A stretch of DNA of 64,000 nucleotides from Lota lota (Eukaryota > Chordata > Actinopteri > Gadiformes > Lotidae). A program made the translations under genes and the position numbers. The DNA is taken from contig JACYXH010000783.1 of NCBI GenBank assembly GCA_026745465.1, forward strand, positions 2,752,501-2,816,500. The letters are read 5' to 3'. Positions 55,440 through 64,000 of the stretch are shown in pieces; within the stretch, counting starts at the first letter, position 1, and each line of letters opens with the position of its first letter. The notes beneath the pieces are model-generated. The model did not search any database and was not told where the DNA came from. It saw only the letters and a program-made list of their open reading frames with translations.

Positions 55440-55580
55440 CACCACACACATGCACACACTGACACACACACGCACACATGGACACACATACATACACACA
55501 AACACACGCGCAAACACACACACACACACTCGTAAACGCACACACACAGTTTAACACACACACACACTCACACACCCAGG
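55440..55580. repeat. Degenerate CA-rich array
   Basis: CACACA words broken by TG, CGCA and TAAA over about 140 bp. Confidence 0.9.
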
Positions 55581-55885
55581 TGGGGTCATGGCGTCAACAG
55601 TGGCTCTCTGGCTGATAAATGAACTTACAATTATAGGTGCGCGAGGCCAAGTCCGAGCATAAGCCGTCCCTGTAGGAAGAAGCTGTGGCTCCTCTGTATG
55701 TTTCAAGATTGAAAAGCTGAGCTCCTTTTCCAGCCTCCTGTTTCATTAGCACTCACCACTTTACAACTCATTGCTTATGTCAGCAAGTATTGGTGACTGT
55801 TCAATTTATTTATAAAAGGATAGTCTACTTATTGGTGTGATGATGATGGTGATAAATTGGCACAGTACTGCATTTTGTGTTATTT

Positions 55886-55898
55886 ATGTATATATATA

Positions 55899-55954
<56 letters not shown>
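55886..55954. repeat. (AT)n microsatellite, one interruption
   Basis: AT array of about 69 bp with an ACTGT interruption near its start. Confidence 0.96.
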
Positions 55955-55957
<3 letters not shown>

Positions 55958-55975
55958 ACACAAATACGTTGTAAT

Positions 55976-56205
55976 GGGGGCAGCATGGTCTAGTGTGTTA
56001 CGGTGTTTGGATCCCAGCCAAAAGGTACTGGGTTCGATCTCCCAATGTGCACCTGTAGGCATCCTTGAGCAAGATGCCCCTTAAACCCTACCTGCGTATT
56101 ACCGACATGTATCCGAATTCACTGTCTAACCCCTTACTGCTCCATCACGACATGGATCTGAATTTATTAATAATAACTTTGGATAAATGCCTCTGCCAGC
56201 GTCTC
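55976..56205 (+). mobile_element. tRNA-headed SINE copy with internal duplication, plus orientation
   Basis: It has a well-kept head (gcagcatggtctagtgtgtt, then cagccaaaaggtactgggtt), the middle 'cctgtaggcatccttgagca', and a body segment (accctacctgc ... gacatgtatc ... gaattcactg) that is repeated in diverged form before the tail 'aactttggataaatgcctct'. This makes it longer than other copies. Confidence 0.85.
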
Positions 56206-57651
56206 TGCTAGTAGTGCACGTGAAAGCACAGTGCACGTGGATTGTTCTTAAAACCCCAGCTGTATCCTTCTTTGTCCTCATTACTGTGGGCCTTTCATCG
56301 TAGTGGTTTGTAATGTAGCGGTGGGTTAGCTTTGATTAAGGCAGGCTAAGCCAGGACACAGTAGCGCTGGTGTAATGATACCACTGCTCCTTGAATAAGA
56401 GTCAAAGGCTTTTCTTATTTATCAAATGAGCCGTGTAACGTGAGGTCATCCTGTACCAATGGGATAATTCAAGACTAAGCTCTTGTCAACTATACTATAA
56501 AAATTTATCACGTTTGGAAATAGAAGAAAACTGTCAAAACATCAGCAATCCAGCTCTGTCAACCATAACTACAAATAAGAATCAAATATTAAATAATACA
56601 GTGAATTTAAGATACAAATATGGCAGTTACAAAGTAAATCATTACGTGTTATGTTGCAGTGTTATGGGACAATATATAGTACTGGACAATATAAAAGTAT
56701 GGATTTATATCTTTTTTTATATAATTGAGTAGAATAAACATCAAATGGGAATAGAGTGAGATAGCAATTATAGTGAAAATGACTACGGATAGTGAAACAG
56801 GAATCAAACAGGTTTTATGTACAAAACAACAATTTTATGATGTAGTATTTGGTCTGTTTTCCCAAGCCAAGAGATAGATGTACTGAAGTTGAGGTTTAGA
56901 GACTGCTGTTATTGGACTTACACTGCTGCTAACAGTCAATTGTAATAGCACAGTATTGGAAAATTACTGGAATGTGGTCACACTGATCCAGTATTTTACT
57001 GTTAAAAAGTAAAATGAATAAATGAAGTTTTATGGATTTTTACTGCCATTATACCTGAGTTGTTATATGAGCAATACAAATTGTAGGTATTTTATTGCAA
57101 ATGAAAATGAATCAGTGGAGAATTGCTTGGTTAATTTGTTTTATAATAATTATATAATTTCCTTATATGACAGAAAAAAGCAATTCTACATTAGAGAAGA
57201 TTGAGTTTGTTAGCAAATAGAGCAATTGTAAATAATGAACAATTAGAGAAATTGGTGTTTGTTGTTAACAATTTAAAAGGATGTCATGGTTTCTCTCTCT
57301 CGAAATTACAGTTGGATGGTCCAAGTGGGCCAAGTCAGCTCCTTAATTGCAGAAAAGGGAAGTGGGTGGGTATTTGAGCTACTAACAACCCACTGATTGG
57401 CTCAAAAGCCATAGCTGATGCATGCTGTCATAGAGGATTTACACCGGCCTCAGGTCGAAGAGCAGCCACCTACCAATCGCTGCCAATCACGGCCCCGTTT
57501 CTCTCTGTTGTTGGCGAGCGTAGCTGGACAGAACTCAAATTAGCAGGAATAACGCTGTTGGTTTTGCTTTGTTCTGTCCCTGAGCCAGGCTATTGTCATT
57601 TGCCCTGGTTACCACTGAATCTCTTTTTTTACACACACAACACACACCTTC
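56206..57651. other. AT-rich intronic stretch; no exon recognised
   Basis: The sequence between about 56460 and 57260 is strongly AT-rich, with open frames that have no recognisable content. Confidence 0.55.
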
Positions 57652-57700
57652 TGACACACACACACACACACATACACACACATACACACCCACACACACT
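57652..57700. repeat. (CA)n array, interrupted
   Basis: CA repeats with TACA interruptions over about 48 bp. Confidence 0.93.
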
Positions 57701-58780
57701 TTCTTCTTCATCTTTCACCCATCCAGAACCTGTATTCATGGGGCTTCCTCAACAGACGTGTGCAGTTTTTCTGCTGGCTCTGCAGCCTGAGCGTTCGCAC
57801 TGTCTCCGTTCTCCCCCTGCGATGATGAATCTCTCCTCTCCGCTCCCTTAAACTTACACTTACAGCGGGGGAAAGGAGATAAAAAAATAAATCCACTATG
57901 TATGTGACCGAAGCTGTGCTGTGTTTTATTACAGAATAGTCCCTACTTTGATCAGGGATGGCTGGCAGTTGTGTTAAACTATTGTGTAATGTTATTTTGC
58001 ATTACGCACCGCCTCCACCACCACCATCATCCTATTCCCTACGCTTTAATGTTTACTCCTATTTATCTCCTAGGGTGGCTTCATCCTTACCTTCAGCTCC
58101 AAAGAATACATAAATATGTGAATAAATATTAAACATATATAGTTTTATAAGGTCTATCCACAACAAAAGAGAATTTCTCTATAATCCTTGTCTATAATCC
58201 ACAAATTCTTGCCCATATATAATATTTCAAACAGATATCTTTGGCAAGGGAAATCCTGCTTCGTAAAAGAAAACCTACGACCAGTAGTATTTTGTCATCT
58301 GTTTGCTTTATTCCTCGGATGCATTCAAAAAGCAAAAACATAAGATATATGCAAATCAACGTGATTTTCCAATGTGTTGTTGGAAAACATCCACCATTCC
58401 CAAGAAGAATCGCTATCTCTAATGCAGTCTTGCCGTCGCCCACTTTATAATTCATATATGGATTTTTTTGTAGCAGCCCCTGGTAGGCTCAGCACAATTA
58501 GGTTAGAGTTTTTTTTTCCTTTGCGGCAGAGGTCTCCAGACTATCTTCCCCCGCTGTTAATTAACACACAGACCTTCTCCCTCCCTACCCCTGGAGGCGG
58601 CAGACAGCAGAACACGTCATTATCTCATATATGCTCACAGCCAGACGGGTTGGGTTTTAATATTCACCTTCTTATGTGTGTTATGCTGGGAGTGTGGGCG
58701 TGCCGGGAGTGGGATCCAGTACCCGGGAAAGTAGGGAGAGTTTCCTCCGTCGATGCTGGGGGTTACGTGTGTTGGTCCTG

Positions 58781-58837
58781 CTTTCATCCTTTAACAGATG
58801 CTTGTTAGCATAGCCGAAGCGACTTACGCGTCTGGCG
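58781..58837 (-). mobile_element. SINE tail fragment, minus orientation
   Basis: The reversed tail words 'tcctttaacagatgcttgtt' and 'ccgaagcgacttacgcgt' are present. No head was found. Confidence 0.4.
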
Positions 58838-58989
58838 GAGAACATTCAACGCATACGGTCAAAACTGGAGTAACTAGATAAACGTAATTGCCGCTAGCTA
58901 GCAGCAACAGTAGTAGTATGTTTTATTTATTTGTGTTCATAATAGTTACACCTCGAGATGCAAATTCACATTAGAACCAAGAACAACCA

Positions 58990-59170
58990 AGTGTACAGTT
59001 CATGAGATGTTTGCGTTAGAGGTGGGTCTTCAGATGCTTCATGGAAATAGTGAGGGTTCTGGAGCTTGTGGGGAAGCGATTGCTCGTTCCACCAACATGG
59101 CACCACACATGAGAATAGCCCAGACTGTGATTAGTTCCACGCAGTGCCAGGCGCCCCTCTTGGTTCTATA
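58990..59170 (+). repeat. Probable dispersed repeat fragment
   Basis: The segment with 'aggtgggtcttcagatgctt' and 'tgctcgttccaccaacatgg' resembles wording I associate with a repeat found widely in teleost genomes. The family name is not known to me, and the ends are approximate. Confidence 0.4.
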
Positions 59171-59694
59171 TGCCTGTTATGCCTGACATTAACGATTATA
59201 GGAGTGTTAACATGTATGATGCAATTGTATACTTTTGCATATGTTTTGCATATGCTATTGCATAAATCCAAGTGTGCCTTGCCCCGGTAACCATAGATAC
59301 AAGGTGACAGTTCTTATGGTTCCTGTGAAACACCCCCACCTTTTCCCCCGAGATTCCAATCCGATATGTCGGCCAATCTAAGACCCCAGAGTAAATCCAC
59401 CTTTCTTCTCTCCGACGAAAGCCCCTCGACTGCAACAGGTACAATATTGAAATGCCAGGCAGACCCCCTATCGCATTGGCAATTTACCCCCAGCCGAGAG
59501 CCCCCCGCATGGGGCACTCAAAGTCCCCAAATCCCTTCCTTCTGGAGCATTTATTCAAGCCTTGTTATCACAGCGCACAGTACCTGTTGATAGTAGAAGC
59601 CCTGTAATACAACCATTTAGTTATCTGGAATACGCTTTATCCAAAGTTTCAAACTTGAACTCTGCATTGAAGTTTGGTTGCAGTATCATGAAGG

Positions 59695-59695
<1 letters not shown>

Positions 59696-59740
<45 letters not shown>
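59696..59740. repeat. Homopolymer G run, 45 bases
   Basis: Forty-five consecutive G, the second longest homopolymer in the window. Confidence 0.94.
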
Positions 59741-59742
<2 letters not shown>

Positions 59743-60620
59743 TATATCGACAACCAAGATATTTTTAATCACGCCGTACTTCCACCCTAACATTCTTCTG
59801 TTTGCCAGCGACGTTCACTTTCACAGCAATGTTTATTCATGAGTTTATCCTCCAAACCGACGAGACGGAGGGATTGGGCACCTATGGAGCTAATGTGAGT
59901 GTCGTGACACAAGATTACCAGGAAATAGGAACTGATTGCTGATCTTTTTTCCTTCCCGCTGCCACTGCTGCACTGTCAATCAAAGAGTTGTTTGTGCTCA
60001 TCAGAGACCTCCCGTCTCAATGCAAAATAGGAGCCGACGCAACGATAAAATCGGGGATGTGGGGTAGCTTTTGGTAATATCGTTTTATGTTGTTTTTATT
60101 GGTAAAAGAAACAACATTGAAAACTAGTGACGTTTTAATTTTATGGGAGAAGATAGTGAGGATGGACCGGTAAGTGGGTTGAAAGAAACGAGCAATGTTC
60201 ACCTTTATTTTGGAACATTTCTACTCTCCCAGAAATGTTGGACAGAAAATAGGTCTCTGGCGGCGTCTGTTCATCACTGAAAGACATGATAGAGGTCACC
60301 GTGGTAACGAGGTAACCAAGATGGCGGGCGTCGACCGAGCTGCACTTGATATGTGGTGGGCTGCGAGGGCCAGACGATGCAGAGGAAGGGCGCCGCTACA
60401 TTTCTCCTCGACGAGCTAATAAAGTATCACTGATGTCACCGTCAGAGGCTCCATCAATCCTGCGTGAGAAAGGACACGCTGCTGGGGGAACCTCATTTCC
60501 GTTGAGAAGCTGGGCGTTCAAGGGAATCAACCTTAGAGAAGATCAGTGTGCGACTATAAGAAGTTTTACCAGTGGTTCATTGGTTTACACCACACTAGAC
60601 ATTTGGGATTAACGTTTCTG
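59741..60620. other. Intronic stretch; no exon recognised
   Basis: It includes a GC-mixed non-repetitive block at about 60285-60480 with several CpG sites. No coding match was seen. Confidence 0.5.
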
Positions 60621-60808
60621 TAAGTGGCTTTGTCCAACGTGACTTACAGTATGTTTGTTTTAGATGCATGTCATTAAGGAGCAGGTGGGTAGGGATTGTT
60701 GGGCATCTTGCTCTAGGATGCGGACATAGATTGTGGACATTTGGGGATCGAACCCAGTACCTTCTGGCTGGGAGTCAAACACCCTCACCACTAAACCTCC
60801 CCCCGCCA
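60621..60808 (-). mobile_element. tRNA-headed SINE copy, minus orientation
   Basis: It reads 'ccaacgtgacttacagtatg', 'atgtcattaaggagcaggtg', 'gggcatcttgctctaggatg', then the reversed head 'ggggatcgaacccagtacct' and 'tggctgggagtcaaacaccc'. The head is well preserved. Confidence 0.85.
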
Positions 60809-61469
60809 TTAAACCCTTTCAAGAAGCAATGCCCTTAACTTGAGGACAGGCTTTGTCTCTGACCACACACAAACAAGACAGATAAACAAACAGGAACTTC
60901 AGAACCACACCATATTTATTTATTCAGCGCGGGGTGGGTTTACAGGCTTGTGGAGCACAGAGCCGAGGGTCCTGTAAAGGGGCCAATGCAGGTCAGGAGG
61001 CGAAGGCAATCATAGCAGTACTGGATACGCAGGAAGTACTGGCGTACCTCTGAGCCGGGCGGCAGCCATGACGGCTCTTACTGAGAAATACGAATGGGGG
61101 GATATGTTCGGGAAACAAACACACACACACACACACACACAAACATAGATACACACACGCACACACACAGCGCGTTCCTAGAAGTGGTGGTGATCGAATG
61201 AGGACAGTCATTGTTCTTGTACATCTATAGAAAGGAGCTATATTTCTCCATGTACTACACACTTATTGTACAATAGCTCTTTTGTCCTGCCTGTCTTTTG
61301 TGCTGTAGCTCTACTCTGTCAGGCACATGCATCCTTAAAACTGACAGTTTTCTCTCTGATTCAGATGTGTTGCAATGCAATGACAATGTGACAATATGAT
61401 GTTAATGCAATGCAAATGGAAACAATGGACTCCTCTATGGTGGTAATGCTGTTAACTCTAGAGCGTTTG

Positions 61470-61490
61470 TTTGACAGCATTGCTGTCAAA
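61470..61490. other. Perfect 10-bp inverted repeat with 1-base loop
   Basis: Arms tttgacagca and tgctgtcaaa flank a single T. Confidence 0.85.
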
Positions 61491-61574
61491 TTCCCATAGG
61501 GACTGCACTGCTGTAATCGCTTAATTAAATCACAAATACACATAAAACGAATAATAATTTATAAATATTGATTA

Positions 61575-61760
61575 ATATTCCTTTCTTCCTTCTTTCCCTC
61601 TTTACTTTCTTCCCGCCCTCCTTCTTTCCTTCCCTTCCTCACTTGCTCCCTCCCTTCTTCCTTCTTTCCTTCTGTCACTCCCTCCCTCCCTCCCTCCTTC
61701 CTTCTTCCTTTACTCCTCTCTGTTCTTCCTTCCTTCCTTTATTCATTTCTTCCTCTATTG
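61575..61760. repeat. Pyrimidine-rich CTTC/CCCT tract
   Basis: CTTCCTTC and CCCTCCCT words over about 185 bp. Confidence 0.88.
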
Positions 61761-62381
61761 TAGCTCTAGCATTATCAAATAGCATTTGACATTCATACCC
61801 AGCTATCTTTCTAGGCTGAGCCGCCATGAGTCTCTTATTAGCATAAACACACAAACACACGGACACACCCCCTCTAGCTTCCCTATCCGTCCACCAGAGA
61901 AGACGGTAAAGATTTGACTCATCGCTTTAGTTTTTTATCATCAAACTGTGCTCTTCATCGTTGTTTTTGTTTGCTTGTGTAATGGAAGCCTCGAAGAGAA
62001 CTTGGAACACTGCAGCTAAATGCTAACGCTGGTGCTTATGCTAAGTGCAAATCTTTCCCTCATAGAGGCAGAACGAGCCGTGGATTAGAGGTCGCCAAGC
62101 CATTGACCCGCTTATTCCCTGCTCCCCGTCTTTGTCTGTTTTGTGCTTTTAAAAAGACAGGAACCACAGTAGATGGACAGCAGAGACACATTTTATTTTC
62201 ATATATTTGGAGGTCTATCCAAATGTCAACGCTACATAATCATGTGCGTTCATTCATTCATTCAAATGTTTAGGTTAATCTTGTTATGGTAGGATTGCAT
62301 GGCATGGTTTTTATAATGACCTTAAGTGCACTTTGTTGAACACTGTTTCTAAAAAGTGCATTGTAAATAAGGTTGATTATT

Positions 62382-62383
<2 letters not shown>

Positions 62384-62439
<56 letters not shown>
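62384..62439. repeat. (GT)n microsatellite
   Basis: GT array of about 56 bp. Confidence 0.97.
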
Positions 62440-62441
<2 letters not shown>

Positions 62442-63201
62442 CAGATCCGACTTATAATATTAATATATGGTTTCAATCTCAGCTTCCACCCAAAATCCGT
62501 AATGCCAGTAAAAACACACAAAAAAGAATAGAGAGAGATGCAGAGGGGGATTAAGAGAGGGGACAAGAGAGAGAGGAAAGGATAATAGAAAGTGCCACCA
62601 CAAAGAGACTTGGCTCTGCGCTACGCACACATCCATGCATGCTCGACAGTATCATTACTCTGTTGCCACGCGTGTGCAGCTGTTCTGCCGGGCTTAGCTT
62701 TGGGACGGCAAGCTGACCTTTTTCAACACATTTTCCCTGTCAGGTAAATTGGGCACCGGCATTTTCCACCTCTATCGCTTTCTTCCTTCGCAAAGAGGAT
62801 AACCCTAACTAGTCTCTCGCTCTCTCTCTCTTTCTCTTTCTCTCTCTTCGTCGCTCTCACCCTCTCTGTCTCTCTCTCTCACTTTATTTTATTGAAATGA
62901 AAAGATGGACGCTGGCTTTAGTGAGATTTCATTACCGGAACACTGGCTTAGTGGGCGGCAAGGTGGAAAGATGCCTCGATGTATACACATACACAGACAG
63001 ACGGACAGACACACACACTCGTCCGCCCCACTTTGACGTAATCACAAGGAAGTGAGGTGAGGAGTACAATTGAATACCAATAAATCTCTTATTTTCCCCT
63101 TCAGAGCTAGTGACAAAGAACTGCTAGGGAGGGAATCTATGGAAGGAAGCTAGTTTGTCAAGGCTGTGGCTTTGGATTCATTTTTCTCCTCCAGAGCTGA
63201 T
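62440..63201. other. Intronic stretch; no exon recognised
   Basis: A CT-rich segment lies at about 62812-62882. Nothing else was identified. Confidence 0.55.
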
Positions 63202-63398
63202 ACTATTTAGTCATTTAGCTTAGCTGTCGGTGTCATCCAAAGCGACTTACAGTAAACGTTTAGATATCATGTCATTAAGCAGCAGGTAGGGCTAGAGGGC
63301 AATTTGCTCATGGATGGCTGCAGGTAAACATTGGGGGATTGAATCCAAAATCCTTTGGTTGGGAGTCAGTACACCCGAGCAACTATAATACGCCCCCT
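63202..63398 (-). mobile_element. tRNA-headed SINE copy, minus orientation
   Basis: It has the reversed tail 'tttagtcatttagcttagct', 'tccaaagcgacttacagtaa', 'atgtcattaagcagcaggta', and the reversed head 'gggggattgaatccaaaatc' with 'ggttgggagtcagtacaccc'. It is essentially full length. Confidence 0.85.
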
Positions 63399-64000
63399 CC
63401 CCCTTTATTTGATATTAAAATGCCCTAATATTCAGCAGGAATGTTAAATCATACTCAATGTATGGAAACGAAACAGCTTTTGTAATGTAATTACATTTAA
63501 AATCAACTCACCAGACTCTTTGTTATGTGGGTAATATTCAGACCAGATCAGATGGACAGCTATCTAGACTCTGAATCCAGTCCAGCTTGGACTTTTAGGT
63601 CTATTAAAGAAATAAAGTGTGTGGGAATGCCCAACCTCGATCTTGCAAAACTAATTACTTCAATTTATTCATTTATATACGTCCCCAGCAAATCTCTTTC
63701 AGCGTGGGTTTGTGTAGTAAAGTGTGTGTGCAACCTTTCAGAGTAGTTCTCTTTAAAAATACAAACAAAAAACACCACGAAGCGTGATGTCACAGACCTG
63801 GCTGGTTGCCGACGGAGATAACTCTTAAAAAAAAAAAAAAAGCAATTACCACCCAGAGTTAGAGGGATCAGTGGAGGCAATCTCTGGATGAATCTGTGTG
63901 TTTAATATCACACATTCTCCTCTCCACGCACCCCATCCAGAGGAGTGTTCGCTGCTTGTTCTCTCTGTTGGTTTCTCTAACTCTACTAGTTCCACTACTA
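63399..64000. other. Intronic stretch; no exon recognised
   Basis: A run of about 15 A lies near 63828. Nothing else was identified. Confidence 0.5.

Noticed and set aside
55976-56060. Possible tRNA gene from A- and B-box-like wording
   Set aside because: The sequence is the head of a SINE with the standard SINE body and tail downstream, and no tRNA cloverleaf was established.

Overview
The window looks like a piece of a ray-finned (teleost) fish nuclear genome. It holds one confidently recognisable protein-coding element: the first coding exon of an alpha-neurexin on the + strand at 48347-49058. It encodes a start codon, a signal peptide, the first LNS/laminin-G domain and the EGF-A module, and it ends at a clean GT donor in phase 1. 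Residue-level resemblance is closest to neurexin-2, so nrxn2 is the best call; the sequence alone does not tell nrxn2a from nrxn2b. The other ~63 kb is non-coding: probable upstream intron or intergenic DNA (1 to about 47.6 kb) and a probable intron downstream (49059-64000).

The non-coding part is very rich in simple repeats. Long (CA/GT)n arrays occur every one to two kilobases. There are (GA/CT)n arrays up to about 198 bp, several (AT)n arrays, and homopolymer G or C runs of 21, 26, 35, 45 and 58 bases. More than a dozen copies or fragments of one tRNA-headed SINE family are scattered in both orientations, recognised by a 'cagccaaaaggtactgggtt' head region and a 'gctttggataaa' tail. This mix of dense dinucleotide repeats and this SINE suggests a codfish-like (gadiform) genome, but the lineage is an inference.

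Layout: 1-3.4 kb microsatellites and a 49-bp tandem array derived from reversed SINE sequence; 3.4-7.4 kb a 45-bp minisatellite and the 198-bp GA array; 7.4-16 kb purine and pyrimidine tracts, a 20-bp minisatellite and a minus-strand SINE; 16-22.6 kb CACG/CA arrays, a pair of related elements with a small palindrome and the 58-base G run; 22.6-34.8 kb mostly AT-rich DNA with SINEs, then a CT-rich block; 34.89-35.11 kb an isolated CpG-rich island; 35.1-47.5 kb SINE pieces, two hairpins, a 26/52-bp minisatellite and an inverted/direct repeat cluster; 47.5-49.06 kb probable 5' leader plus the nrxn2 exon; 49.06-64 kb intron with further SINEs and simple repeats.

No operon, CRISPR array, phage, toxin or viral gene was seen, and I found no new multi-gene system. 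Most open frames in the window are translations of simple repeats or shadows of the neurexin exon. The observations most worth a second look are the orphan CpG island at 35 kb, perfect or near-perfect hairpins at 38.0 and 44.0 kb, the nested inverted repeat at 42.5 kb, the SINE-derived 49-bp array at 2.8-3.05 kb, and the extreme homopolymer G tracts.
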